Positions 48,079 through 56,660 of a stretch of 64,000 nucleotides of DNA are shown here, piece after piece; within the stretch, counting starts at the first letter, position 1, and each line of letters opens with the position of its first letter. This DNA comes from Desulfovibrio piger (GTDB lineage: Bacteria; Desulfobacterota; Desulfovibrionia; Desulfovibrionales; Desulfovibrionaceae). The stretch is from contig NZ_JABAFY010000002.1 of the NCBI RefSeq assembly GCF_012843875.1, positions 80,448 to 144,447 of the forward strand, written 5' to 3'. Made by a program: the position numbers and the translations under genes. The notes beneath the pieces are model-generated. The model was not told where the DNA came from. It was given only the letters and a program-made list of their open reading frames with translations, and did no database searches.

Positions 48079-48888
48079 ATGACCATCGCATCGCACAGAC
48101 TCTTTGCCCTTTTCTTCTGCACGCTGCTCCTTGCCGGCAGCGCCCAGGCCGCTCCCGCGATCACAGACCCCGTCAAGGCGGGCTACGATCTGGCCGTCCG
48201 GATGGACCAGGTCGACACGAGCCAGGACTCCTACAGCGAAGCCGTCATGAGCATCAACCGCAGCGGCAAGGTGCTGACGCGCTCTTTCAAGACCTATTCC
48301 AAGCATTTCGGCAAGGACGGCAAAGACGAATACAGCCTGATCGTGTTCGACAGGCCCGCCGACGTCAACGGCACCAAATATCTCGTCTGGAGTTATCGCG
48401 GCCTGGAGCAGGATGACGACATGTGGGTCTACCTGCCGGCCGAGAGCCTTGTCCGCCGCATCAGCGGTTCCAGCAAGTTCGCCTCATTCATGCGCAGTGA
48501 CCTCTCCAATGAAGACATCCAGAACCTCGATGACGTGGACGAGTACGACTACCTGCTGCAAGGCGAGGAGAACGTGGACGGCATCGACTGCTATGTCCTG
48601 GAACGCACCCCCAAAAAGGGGAAAGAGACCCAGTATTCCCGCCAGGTGCAGTGGGTGCGCAAGGATACCCTGCTGCGTTTGCGGGCGGACTACTATGACA
48701 AGAAAGACCGTCTGGTGAAAAAACTCTTCTTCTCCCGCCAGGAAAAGATCGACGGGATCTGGACCGTGACGCAGATGCGCGTCGAACGCCCCAGGGAAGG
48801 CTCCTTCACCGTCATCGACTGGTCCAACCTGCGCTATGACGTCGGCCTGAGCGACGCCTATTTCGAGCACAGCGCCCTGCAGCGCTAG
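48079..48888 (+). CDS. Periplasmic outer-membrane lipoprotein-sorting-like protein (LolA-like fold)
   Basis: 269 residues with a signal peptide ending at GSAQA-A near residue 24. The mature part matches the family of LolA-like proteins found beside RND exporters: LIVFDRPADVNGTKYLVW, DDMWVYLPAESLVRRISGS, and the C-terminal RQEKIDGIWTVTQMRV. A half-barrel of this kind can shield an acyl chain while it crosses the periplasm. RBS aaaggag. It lies between the RND exporter and a barrel protein. Confidence 0.82.
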   Translation: MTIASHRLFALFFCTLLLAGSAQAAPAITDPVKAGYDLAVRMDQVDTSQDSYSEAVMSINRSGKVLTRSFKTYSKHFGKDGKDEYSLIVFDRPADVNGTKYLVWSYRGLEQDDDMWVYLPAESLVRRISGSSKFASFMRSDLSNEDIQNLDDVDEYDYLLQGEENVDGIDCYVLERTPKKGKETQYSRQVQWVRKDTLLRLRADYYDKKDRLVKKLFFSRQEKIDGIWTVTQMRVERPREGSFTVIDWSNLRYDVGLSDAYFEHSALQR

Positions 48889-48913
48889 CTCTGTCCGCTT
48901 CCGTACCGCGGCC

Positions 48914-50170
48914 ATGCTGCTGGCTGCCGCCCTGCTGCTCTTCCCCTCCCTTTCCCGAGCGGACGGGGACAGGCCCCTCATGCCGGACTGGCTGAAACTG
49001 TCCGGCAGTCTGCAAACGACCTACCGTCAGTCGCCCTACAAGGCGACCCCCCTGTCCGCGGCCCAGCGCTTCCGGCTCGAAGCCAATATCAACCAGGATT
49101 CCTGGATACGGGGCTACGTCAGCGGCCATGTGGATGCCGACCTTTCCGTGCCCGGGCGCCGGGACTCCGAGGAACACATCGTGACGCCCGAACTGGGCGA
49201 GGCCTATGTGACCCTGGACTCCCGGTATCTGGACCTCATCATCGGCATGCAGCAGATACGCTGGGGAGAAGCCGACAGCCTGAGCACCTTCGACATCATC
49301 AATCCCGTGGACTTCCGCAACCCCATCGCCACAGCCCGCAGCAGCCAGAGGCTTTCGGTGGGGGCCGTCGACCTGCGGGCCAACCTCGACGGCGCGGGCC
49401 TGCTCGACCTTGTGCTCATCCCCTTCCCCCGTTTCAGCCGCTTGCCCGAATACGGCTCGCCCTGGGAAGACAGCTCGCTGCGGACCCTGCGCCAGTACGC
49501 CCGTGCGGGTTTCGTCCGCCGCCAGCGTGAGGACGGCCCTTTCGAGCCGGAAGCGGCAGCGCGGCTCAAATTTTTCCGCCCGGGCTATGACGTGGCTTTC
49601 CTTTTTTACCGGGGCTACGAGCACAAGCCTCTCTACACGGCCAGGCTGGACAGGCAGCGCATGCAGGCCCTGGTGAAGGAGATCTACGAGCCCTATACGG
49701 CGTTCGGCATCAATACCGCCGTATCCCTGTGGGACTCCACCTTCCGGGGCGAATTCACCATCAAGGCGGGCTATCCCTTCCAGTCCGACGAGATCACGGT
49801 GGAGCGCCGCACGGACTACGAGGCCATCCTCGGATGGGACAGGAATTTTCTGACAAACCTGAACGTCAACCTCCAGGCCTTCTTTTTCAGCCACGACGGC
49901 GATGCCGTGCCCGGCAAGGACAGGGACCGCTACGGCATCAGCTGGTCCGTCTCCGACAAATTCCTGGACGAGAGCCTGACGGCCGGCATACGCGGGGAGC
50001 TTTTCGCCAGCAACGGGGATTACTGCGTGGAGATCTTTTCCGAATACGAATACAGCGACGATCTGCACTTCCTGGCCGGCTACATGCTTTTTGGCGGCGA
50101 CCGCCGCAACGACCTTGGCCAGTATGACAGGAACGACCATCTCTATCTCGGCGTCCGGTACTCGTTCTGA
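48914..50170 (+). CDS. Outer-membrane beta-barrel protein (DUF1302-like)
   Basis: 418 residues with a signal peptide (MLLAAALLLFPSLSRA). The mature chain has the alternating strand pattern of a barrel (RLEANINQDSWIRGYVSGHV, YDVAFLFYRGYEH, YGISWSVSDKF) and ends LYLGVRYSF, with the C-terminal phenylalanine used by the BAM machinery. No TonB box or plug domain is visible, so it is not a typical siderophore receptor. Completes an inner membrane - periplasm - outer membrane set with the two preceding genes. Confidence 0.75.
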   Translation: MLLAAALLLFPSLSRADGDRPLMPDWLKLSGSLQTTYRQSPYKATPLSAAQRFRLEANINQDSWIRGYVSGHVDADLSVPGRRDSEEHIVTPELGEAYVTLDSRYLDLIIGMQQIRWGEADSLSTFDIINPVDFRNPIATARSSQRLSVGAVDLRANLDGAGLLDLVLIPFPRFSRLPEYGSPWEDSSLRTLRQYARAGFVRRQREDGPFEPEAAARLKFFRPGYDVAFLFYRGYEHKPLYTARLDRQRMQALVKEIYEPYTAFGINTAVSLWDSTFRGEFTIKAGYPFQSDEITVERRTDYEAILGWDRNFLTNLNVNLQAFFFSHDGDAVPGKDRDRYGISWSVSDKFLDESLTAGIRGELFASNGDYCVEIFSEYEYSDDLHFLAGYMLFGGDRRNDLGQYDRNDHLYLGVRYSF

Positions 50171-50202
50171 GCCCCAAACGGATGCCGATCCACGGAGCTG
50201 CC

Positions 50203-51021
50203 ATGAAAATAGAAGCGTGCCTCACGGACGATATCGCCAGAACGCTCCTCATCCCCTTGTGGTGCTGCGCCACCCCCTGCCGGGCCAACCCGCGGGCCGC
50301 CTACGACCCCGTCGCCGTGGACGTTCTGAAACAACTGGACTTCGATTTCTCGGAGATCAGGAGATCCTTCAAGGAATACGGCCAGGTCTGCTGCCTGGCC
50401 CGCGAGATGAACATCGATCGCACCGTCCGGGACTTCCTTGCCCGCCACCCCGAAGGAACCATCATCAACCTGGGCTGCGGCCTCAGTACCGCCGTCTACC
50501 GCAAGCCCCCGGCCGAGGCTGTCTGGTATGATGTGGACCTGCCGGAAGTCATCCGGGCCCGGCAGGCGCTCCTGCCGCCTGCCAAAGGGCACAGGCTCCT
50601 GGCACGGGACATTTTCGATCCCCTCTGGCCGGATGCCGTGGAGGCCCCGGGGCAACGGGGCGTCCTCCTTCTGGCAGCCGGAGTGTTCCACTATCAGCCC
50701 ACGGACCTGATGGGGGCGCTGTTGCCCTTCCTCAGCGGGCGTTTTCCCGGGGGGACGCTTTTTTTCGATGCGGTGTCCTCCCTCGGCATGCGCATCAGCA
50801 ACCGCTATGTGGCCCGCTCCGGCAACAGGAATGCGCCCATGACGTTCTGCATCGACAAGGTCCCGGCCCTGTCCCCCCGTTTCGCCGCCGTGAGCGAAAC
50901 TCCTTTCTTCCACGGCCTGCCGTTGAGCGGCCTGACGCTGTCTACGCGTGTGAACATCGCCATCGTGCAGCTCTTCGGCATGCTCAAATATGTCACCATC
51001 CGCTTCCGGGAGTTCCTTTGA
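50203..51021 (+). CDS. SAM-dependent methyltransferase of the leucine carboxyl/Tcm_P type
   Basis: About 272 residues from the ATG of MKIEACLTDDIARTLLIP, which has cggag upstream; an earlier in-frame ATG at 50182 has no RBS. Motifs: IINLGCGLSTAVYR (SAM binding), VWYDVDLPEVIRARQALLP, and GVLLLAAGVFHY. The family includes O-methyltransferases acting on polyketides. Inside the operon it probably modifies the product or a free carboxylate. Stop overlaps the PPTase start (TGATG). Confidence 0.8.
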   Translation: MKIEACLTDDIARTLLIPLWCCATPCRANPRAAYDPVAVDVLKQLDFDFSEIRRSFKEYGQVCCLAREMNIDRTVRDFLARHPEGTIINLGCGLSTAVYRKPPAEAVWYDVDLPEVIRARQALLPPAKGHRLLARDIFDPLWPDAVEAPGQRGVLLLAAGVFHYQPTDLMGALLPFLSGRFPGGTLFFDAVSSLGMRISNRYVARSGNRNAPMTFCIDKVPALSPRFAAVSETPFFHGLPLSGLTLSTRVNIAIVQLFGMLKYVTIRFREFL

Positions 51022-51755
51022 TGACCACAGGTGTCCTCTGTTCCGGCCGCAAACGTGTGTACCGCTCGGCCGCCATCCATCTCTGGCGGTTCAGCCTGGC
51101 CCATGCGGAGAACGGCATTTCCTGGGCGCGCCCCCTTCTTTCCCCCGAGGAGCTGGAACGCGGGGCCCGTTTCTGCAGGCCCCGCGACGGCAGCCGCTTT
51201 CTTCTCTGCCGGGCCTGCGCAAAGACCATACTTGCCGCCCACAGGCCGGATGTCCGGGCTTGCGACATCGTTTTCTCCTACGGTCCGTGGGGAAAACCCT
51301 GCTGGCGTGACCTTCCCTTCAGCATCTCCCACAGCGGTACGGAAGCCCTGCTGGCCGTCTGTGAGGGCTGCCCCATCGGCTGTGACATCCAGTGGACGGG
51401 GAGCGCTGTGGATGCACACGGTATCGCGGACTTTTTCCATCCCCGGGAACGCCTGGCCCTCGATGCGCTGCCCCCGGACGATTATGCCCGCGGCTTCTAT
51501 CGCATGTGGGTCAGAAAGGAAGCGGTGATGAAAGCATGCGGCAAGGGGCTGGGCACCGGTCTGGACAGGGTGCTCGTCTCCGCTGAGAGCGGAGGGCACC
51601 ATGCCAGCATCCAGGAAGCCCTTCCGGACGAAGGCGAACACTGGTGGGCCCCCTGCGCCATCGGCCGGGATGGTTATGCCGTGGCTCTGGCCATCCCGGA
51701 GAACGAAGCCCCCCGCCCCATCATCCGGCATCGTCTGGAGATCCCCTTTCGCTGA
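51021..51755 (+). CDS. Sfp-type 4'-phosphopantetheinyl transferase
   Basis: 244 residues. Converts the operon's apo-ACP and apo-PCP domains to holo form by attaching phosphopantetheine from CoA. Motifs: PFSISHSGTEALLAV, IGCDIQ (Mg2+ binding Asp) and FYRMWVRKEAVMKACGKGL (WxxKEA). ATG 51021 overlaps the preceding stop; a TTG three bases upstream is not needed. Its presence at the end of the operon suggests the whole unit is self-contained. Confidence 0.92.
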   Translation: MTTGVLCSGRKRVYRSAAIHLWRFSLAHAENGISWARPLLSPEELERGARFCRPRDGSRFLLCRACAKTILAAHRPDVRACDIVFSYGPWGKPCWRDLPFSISHSGTEALLAVCEGCPIGCDIQWTGSAVDAHGIADFFHPRERLALDALPPDDYARGFYRMWVRKEAVMKACGKGLGTGLDRVLVSAESGGHHASIQEALPDEGEHWWAPCAIGRDGYAVALAIPENEAPRPIIRHRLEIPFR

Positions 51756-51792
51756 AAGCCCCAGGAAACGAGCTCCCGCCCAGGAAGGGGAA

Positions 51793-51841
51793 AGAGCCCC
51801 AAAAATGAAAGATGGCTGCCCGGCAAGACCGGACAGCCATC
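51793..51841 (-). terminator. Terminator of the argF-like gene
   Basis: Inverted repeat gatggctgcccgg (51811-51823) and ccggacagccatc (51829-51841) with one mismatch. On the minus strand it is followed by a T-rich tail (tttcattttt). Lies between convergent genes and may serve both. Confidence 0.75.
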
Positions 51842-51867
51842 GTGAACATCTGAAGGATAATCGGGGG

Positions 51868-52764
51868 CTAGATGACCCGTTCGTTTTCCAAAAAGACCCA
51901 GTGCAGCAGGCGCTTGTGCACGCGCAGGCGGTTTTCCGACTGCAACAGCAGCAGCGATGCCGGGCTGGCAAGGATGTCGCTGGCGACCTCGATGGCCTGC
52001 ATGGGGCTGGTGCCCAGCAGGACGCGGGCCTTCTGGTCGGCATGGGACAGCAGGGCATCATCCACCTTCCACTGCTGCGCCAGCTCGTCATCCAGTCCCG
52101 AACGGCAACCGGCATAGACGAAGTTGCAGCCTTCCACGGCCTGCTGGGGCGTATCCACAAAGTCCACCTTCACGCCGCAATGACGGGCATAGGTCTCCAG
52201 CGTGGGACGGTCCTCCAGCGGCGGCAGGGCCACCTGCAGGCTGAAGGGGAAATAGCGCAGGGCCTCGATGAGGGAGAACAGGGTGCCGTTGGTGCAACCG
52301 AGCCAGCCTACGCGGGCCTTCTTGAGATCGTCCCGGGTATAGCGCAGCATGCAGGCCACGTCGGCCAGCACATGAGCCGGATGGGCATCAGGGCTGCCGG
52401 CATTGATGATGGGGAACTGCACCAGGTCCCTGTCCACCGAGGTGGCCAGACCGGGGATGCCGTAGACGTACATGCAGTCCACAAAATAGTCGATGACGGC
52501 CAGCATCTGGCGCTGGTAACGCTCCACCTCGGACTTCCAGCCGCCCGTGGCGCCCTGGAAGACGAGGGACCCGCCCATCTGCCGCACAGCCGCCGAAACG
52601 CACAGCCGCTCGGCGAACGAATCCTGCGCGAACAGCAGCACAGCCGTGCGTTCCGTCATGAAGTCGGTACGGCTCTTCGCATCAGGGATCCCGCGTGCCT
52701 GTTGGACCAGCAGCCAGGAGCCTTCTTCACCAAGATCGTTGAGAGTCAAAACGTGTCGGGGCAT
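51868..52764 (-). CDS. Ornithine carbamoyltransferase-family protein with altered active-site motifs
   Basis: 298 residues; MPRHVLTLNDLGEEGSWLL at the N-terminus and KARVGWLGCTNG for the second domain place it in the OTC/ATC superfamily. Overall spacing fits ornithine carbamoyltransferase (citrulline synthesis). But the carbamoyl-phosphate STRTR motif reads AQDSFAER and HPxQ reads HPAH (in PDAHPAHVLADV). It may be a shifted-specificity enzyme or a pseudoenzyme. Good gggagg RBS. Single gene on the minus strand between the biosynthetic operon and gph. Paralogue of 2666-3532. Confidence 0.75.
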   Translation of the reverse strand: MPRHVLTLNDLGEEGSWLLVQQARGIPDAKSRTDFMTERTAVLLFAQDSFAERLCVSAAVRQMGGSLVFQGATGGWKSEVERYQRQMLAVIDYFVDCMYVYGIPGLATSVDRDLVQFPIINAGSPDAHPAHVLADVACMLRYTRDDLKKARVGWLGCTNGTLFSLIEALRYFPFSLQVALPPLEDRPTLETYARHCGVKVDFVDTPQQAVEGCNFVYAGCRSGLDDELAQQWKVDDALLSHADQKARVLLGTSPMQAIEVASDILASPASLLLLQSENRLRVHKRLLHWVFLENERVI

Positions 52765-52883
52765 ACATAACCTCCCAAATCAGACGGCAGCGAGATCCGC
52801 CACCGGACTCCAGAATAGCAAACAGCCCGTATCCATGTCCAGAATTTGCAGGCTATCCACGACTTGTGAAAACGGCATGACAT

Positions 52884-52912
52884 TTGCCGCCGGATGATTT
52901 TGCGGCTATACT
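52884..52912 (+). promoter_or_regulatory. Promoter for the gph unit
   Basis: TTGCCG (52884-52889), 17-base spacer, TATACT (52907-52912), about 50 bases upstream of the gph ATG. Confidence 0.55.
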
Positions 52913-52961
52913 GCGTCCTGCCTTGACGGCCACCCTGCCCGGCCCATCTTTCGGAGGTCAC

Positions 52962-53624
52962 ATGAAAGCCTGTTTTTTTGATCTGGACGGAACCCTGCTG
53001 GACACTCTTGCCGACATCGGCGGCGCCTGCAATGCCGTCCTTGCCGCCCACGGCTACCCTGTCCATCCTGTCAGCGCCTACCGGCGGATGGTCGGCAACG
53101 GCTTCCCCATCCTCATGCGCCGGGCCCTGCCCGAATCCGTGGTGGCCCAGGGACCGCAGGAACGTCTGGATGCCCTGACCGAAGAAGGGCGCCGCTACTA
53201 TGCCGCCCACCTCAGCATCCGCACCACGCCCTATCCCGGCCTTGTCGCGGCCCTTGGCCGCCTGCAGGATGCCGGGCTCCGGCTGGCCGTGCTCTCCAAC
53301 AAGCCGGAAGACCTTACCTGTGCCCTGGTCCCGCTGCATTTTCCCGGCATCCGTTTCGACGCGGTGCGCGGCGGCCGTCATGACGCGCCCCTCAAGCCCG
53401 ACCCCACGGTCCTTCTGCAGATGGCTGCCTCCATGGGCGTGGCCCCGCAGGACTGCGCCTATGTGGGCGACAGCGACGTGGACATGATGACGGCACGCAA
53501 TGCGGGCATGACGGCCGTAGGCGTGGCCTGGGGCTTCCGCGGCGCGGCCGAGGTACAGGCCGCCGGAGCGGACATGGTGGCCGCCGATGCCGAAGAACTT
53601 GTAGATATCCTTTTGAAAGCCTGA
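52962..53624 (+). CDS. gph: HAD-family phosphatase, probably phosphoglycolate phosphatase
   Basis: 220 residues. Start at MKACFFDLDGTLLDTLADI with tcggaggtc upstream; the frame is open further up but without homology. HAD motifs: nucleophile DLDGTLLDT, Ser/Thr motif VLSNKPE, Lys in DAPLKPDP, and acidic motif YVGDSDVDMMTARNAG. The helical cap fits the Gph type, which removes 2-phosphoglycolate formed during DNA repair. Exact substrate cannot be fixed by sequence. Six bases separate it from the next gene. Confidence 0.85.
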   Translation: MKACFFDLDGTLLDTLADIGGACNAVLAAHGYPVHPVSAYRRMVGNGFPILMRRALPESVVAQGPQERLDALTEEGRRYYAAHLSIRTTPYPGLVAALGRLQDAGLRLAVLSNKPEDLTCALVPLHFPGIRFDAVRGGRHDAPLKPDPTVLLQMAASMGVAPQDCAYVGDSDVDMMTARNAGMTAVGVAWGFRGAAEVQAAGADMVAADAEELVDILLKA

Positions 53625-53630
53625 GGTGTT

Positions 53631-54353
53631 ATGGAACGTCCCATCATCGAGATCGACGAAGAAAAATGTGACGGCTGCGGCCAGTGCGTGCTGGACTGCG
53701 CCGAAGGTGCCCTTGCCGTCGTAAACGGCAAGGCCCGCCTGATCCGCGACAGTTACTGCGACGGCCTGGGCGCCTGCCTGAACTGTCCCCGTGGAGCCCT
53801 GCGCATCGTCATGCGCGAGGCCGAAGCCTTTGACGAAGCGGCCGCCCTGGCTGCCAAGGCCGCCCGCGATGGCCAGGCCCGTCCGCAAGGCTGCCCCGGC
53901 AGCCGGCCCCGCACGTTCGCCGCCCCCGGCAACATCGCTGCCGCTCCCGCCCTGACGTCTCTCTTTTCCGCTGCCGACAACGACATCCCCGACAGCCTGC
54001 GTGCCCGTACCCCCAGCTGGCCCATCCAGCTGCGTCTGCTGCCGCCCCAGGCTCCCTTCCTGAGCGGGGCCCACGTCCTGCTGGCCGCCCAGTGCTCCGG
54101 CTTCGTCCTGCCCGGCCTGCATACGGACTGGCTGCAGGGCCGCATCCCCGTCATCGCCTGCCCCAAGCTGGACAACAACGGTGACTATGCCGAACGTCTG
54201 GCCCGCCTGTTCGCCATGCGCCCTGCCAGCGTCACCCTGCTGCGCATGAGCGTCCCCTGCTGCGCCGCGCTGGAACATCTGGCCCGCCAGGCGCAGGAAG
54301 CCGCCGGCAGCCACGCCGCCCTGCATTGCCACACCGTCCGCCTGCCCAGGTAA
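53631..54353 (+). CDS. Ferredoxin-domain (4Fe-4S) protein with C-terminal cysteine-containing domain
   Basis: 240 residues. The N-terminal domain carries two cluster motifs: CDGCGQCVLDCAEGAL and a second set CDGLGACLNCPRGAL. A linker rich in Ala/Pro follows, then a domain with cysteines in AAQCSGF, IACPKLD and VPCCAALEH. This arrangement is known from sulfate reducers and clostridia, but the partner is not established. Cytoplasmic electron transfer or metal handling is plausible. Probably co-transcribed with gph. Confidence 0.8.
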   Translation: MERPIIEIDEEKCDGCGQCVLDCAEGALAVVNGKARLIRDSYCDGLGACLNCPRGALRIVMREAEAFDEAAALAAKAARDGQARPQGCPGSRPRTFAAPGNIAAAPALTSLFSAADNDIPDSLRARTPSWPIQLRLLPPQAPFLSGAHVLLAAQCSGFVLPGLHTDWLQGRIPVIACPKLDNNGDYAERLARLFAMRPASVTLLRMSVPCCAALEHLARQAQEAAGSHAALHCHTVRLPR

Positions 54354-54369
54354 ATCCTTACAAAAATCC

Positions 54370-54418
54370 CCGGAATAGCCTTGACAAAAACATAGCAGAT
54401 AACTATGTTTTATTCCGG
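54370..54418 (+). promoter_or_regulatory. metA promoter with nested palindromic operator
   Basis: TTGACA (54381-54386), 17-base spacer, TATGTT (54404-54409). The spacer region forms the inverted repeat AAAACATAG-n7-CTATGTTTT, itself flanked by ccggaata (54370) and tattccgg (ending 54418). The palindromes cover both promoter boxes, so a repressor site is likely. Regulator unknown. Confidence 0.7.
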
Positions 54419-54444
54419 AACACATCTTGACCAACGAGGAAGCC

Positions 54445-55371
54445 ATGCCCATCCAGATTCCCGCCGACCTGCCCGCACGCAGCGCTCTGGAAAGTGAAAA
54501 CATCTTTGTCATGACCGACGAACGCGCCGTCCGCCAGGACATCCGTCCGCTGGACATCGTGATCGTCAACCTCATGCCCACCAAGATCGCCACCGAGACA
54601 CAGCTGCTGCGCCTGCTGGGCAACTCGCCCCTGCAGGTCAACATCACCCTGCTGCGCACGGCGGAGCATCAGTCCAAGAATACGCCCCTGCAGCATCTGG
54701 AGCGTTTCTACAAGACCTTCAGCGAGATCCGCCACCGCAGCTTCGACGGCATGATCGTCACCGGGGCTCCCGTGGAGCATCTGCCCTTCGAGCAGGTGGA
54801 CTACTGGCAGGAACTGCTGGACATCATGACCTACGCCAACGGGCATGTCTTCTCCACGCTCTACATCTGCTGGGCCGCCCAGGCCGCCCTGTACCACTTT
54901 TACGGTGTGCCCAAGTACGAACTGCCTGAAAAGCGTTCGGGCATCTTCCGCCACCAGGTCCTGCACCCCGACTGCCGCCTGTTCCGCGGCTTCGACGACG
55001 ACTTCCCGGCGCCGCATTCGCGCCACACCGAAGTCCGCGCCGAAGACGTGCGCCGGACGCCCAACCTACGCATCCTGGCCGAATCCGACGAGGCGGGCCT
55101 GACCCTGGTGGAGAGCCTGGATCACTCCCAGGTCTTCATGACCGGTCATCTGGAATACGACCGCGGGACCCTGGACGCGGAATACCGCCGGGACCTGGCC
55201 CGCGGCATGAACCCCCATGTGCCCAGCCACTATTATCCCAATGACGATCCCAGCCAGCTGCCGCGCATGAACTGGCGGGCCCATGCCCACCTGTTCTACA
55301 ACAACTGGCTCAACTACTACGTTTATCAGGAAACCCCCTACGACTTCGTCATGCAGAGTCAAAACTCCTGA
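54445..55371 (+). CDS. metA: Homoserine O-acyltransferase (probably O-acetyltransferase)
   Basis: First committed step of methionine synthesis. 308 residues from the ATG of [20 protein letters not shown] with gagga upstream; the TTG at 54427 is a poorer start. Catalytic Cys in [10 protein letters not shown], His/Glu in SRHTEVRAE. The acyl-specificity position in [10 protein letters not shown] is Glu, which in this family goes with acetyl-CoA rather than succinyl-CoA use. Full family length; no oddity. Confidence 0.93.
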   Translation: MPIQIPADLPARSALESENIFVMTDERAVRQDIRPLDIVIVNLMPTKIATETQLLRLLGNSPLQVNITLLRTAEHQSKNTPLQHLERFYKTFSEIRHRSFDGMIVTGAPVEHLPFEQVDYWQELLDIMTYANGHVFSTLYICWAAQAALYHFYGVPKYELPEKRSGIFRHQVLHPDCRLFRGFDDDFPAPHSRHTEVRAEDVRRTPNLRILAESDEAGLTLVESLDHSQVFMTGHLEYDRGTLDAEYRRDLARGMNPHVPSHYYPNDDPSQLPRMNWRAHAHLFYNNWLNYYVYQETPYDFVMQSQNS

Positions 55372-55382
55372 GCGAGGCTGCT

Positions 55383-55832
55383 ATGAAGTTTTCCACCAGA
55401 ACCCGCTACGGTCTCCGTTTCCTGCTGCGCCTGGCGGCCCAGCCCGACAACTCCCTGCTCCAGCTGGGGCAGGTAGCCCAGGAGGAATCCATCTCCCCCG
55501 GCTATCTGGAACAGATCGTGCGCGCCCTCAAGCCGCTGGGCATCCTGCGTGCCGTACGCGGTTCCGGCGGGGGCTATGCCCTGTCCAAACCACCGTCAGA
55601 AATCAATATGGAGGATGTCTTCCTGCATCTGGAAGGCGAGATATCCCCCGTTTCCTGCCTCGGACGCGGCAAAGTCTGCCAGCGCGAGGGGCTTTGCTCC
55701 ACCAGGGCCTTCTGGCATCAGCTGGACGAACACGTCCGCGACTTCCTGCGCCACCAGACCCTGCAAAACATCATCGAATCAGAAAGATCCTGTTGCCAGG
55801 ATCCGGGAGAACAGCATGTGGAACTACACTAA
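55383..55832 (+). CDS. iscR: Rrf2-family regulator with IscR-type cysteines
   Basis: 149 residues. The winged helix (MKFSTRTRYGLRFLLRLA, ISPGYLEQIVRALKPLGI, RGSGGGYAL) is that of Rrf2/IscR repressors. Three cysteines in SCLGRGKVCQREGLC match the [2Fe-2S]-binding set of IscR, so it probably senses Fe-S status and controls the nifU-nifS genes that follow. Its 3' end overlaps nifU by 17 bases. The C-terminus adds two more cysteines. Confidence 0.85.
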   Translation: MKFSTRTRYGLRFLLRLAAQPDNSLLQLGQVAQEESISPGYLEQIVRALKPLGILRAVRGSGGGYALSKPPSEINMEDVFLHLEGEISPVSCLGRGKVCQREGLCSTRAFWHQLDEHVRDFLRHQTLQNIIESERSCCQDPGEQHVELH

Positions 55833-56658
55833 CGCCGTCCATGAACATTTTCTCCGTCCGCATAACGCCGGCCCCATGGAAGATGCCAACGCCATCGGCG
55901 AAGTGGGCAGCCTGGCCTGTGGCGACGCCCTCAAGCTCTATCTGAAGATCAACGATGAAGGCATCATCGAAAAGGCCAGCTTCGAGACCTTCGGCTGTGC
56001 CAGCGCCATCGCTTCCAGCTCCGTGCTGACCGACATGGTCAAGGGCATGAAGGCCGAAGACGCCCTCAAGCTCACCAACAAGGAGATCGCCGAAGCCCTG
56101 GGCGGCCTGCCCAAGGAAAAGATGCACTGCTCCGTCATGGGCCAGGAAGCTCTGGAAGCCGCCATCCGCCAGTGGAAGGGCGAGACGCCCGTGCCCCACG
56201 CCCATGAGGAAGGCCGCCTTGTCTGCAAGTGCTTCGGCATCACCGACGCCCAGATCATCCGCGCCATCCGCGAGAACGGCCTCAAGACCGTGGAAGAGAT
56301 CACCAACTACACCAAGGCCGGCGGCGCCTGCGGTGACTGCCAGGACCAGATCGCCGAGATCCTGGCCGCCGAGCTCAAGCAGAAGCCCCTTACCGAACTG
56401 CGCCCGGTCAGCAAGCCCCGCATGACCAACGTGCAGCGCATGCAGCTGGTCATGAAGACCATCGAAGAAGAGATCCGTCCCCAGCTGGCCGCCGACGGCG
56501 GCGACATCGAGCTGGTGGACGTGGACGGCAAGCGCGTGGTCGTGTCCCTGCGCGGCCGCTGCGCCCAGTGCCGCTCCAGCGAAGTGACCATCCGCAACCT
56601 GGTGGAACGTGTCCTGCGTGAACATGTGGAAGCCGATATCGTCGTCGAGGAAGCCTAG
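55816..56658 (+). CDS. nifU: Fe-S scaffold protein NifU (three-domain)
   Basis: 280 residues. Start at MWNYTNAVHEHFLRPHNAGP with ggagaacagc upstream. Domains: IscU-like scaffold with Cys in SLACGDAL, FGCASAIAS and MHCSVMG; BFD-type [2Fe-2S] ferredoxin domain around LVCKCFGITDAQI and GACGDCQDQI; C-terminal Nfu domain with CAQCRSSEV. Builds transient clusters for transfer to apo-proteins. Partner of the adjacent NifS. Confidence 0.95.
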   Translation: MWNYTNAVHEHFLRPHNAGPMEDANAIGEVGSLACGDALKLYLKINDEGIIEKASFETFGCASAIASSSVLTDMVKGMKAEDALKLTNKEIAEALGGLPKEKMHCSVMGQEALEAAIRQWKGETPVPHAHEEGRLVCKCFGITDAQIIRAIRENGLKTVEEITNYTKAGGACGDCQDQIAEILAAELKQKPLTELRPVSKPRMTNVQRMQLVMKTIEEEIRPQLAADGGDIELVDVDGKRVVVSLRGRCAQCRSSEVTIRNLVERVLREHVEADIVVEEA

Positions 56659-56660
56659 CC

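Noticed and set aside
17741..51755. Direct yersiniabactin cluster
   Set aside because: No salicylate synthase, salicyl-AMP ligase, thiazolinyl reductase, AraC regulator or FyuA-like receptor; the starter is a fatty-acyl ligase and the reductive PKS content is much larger.
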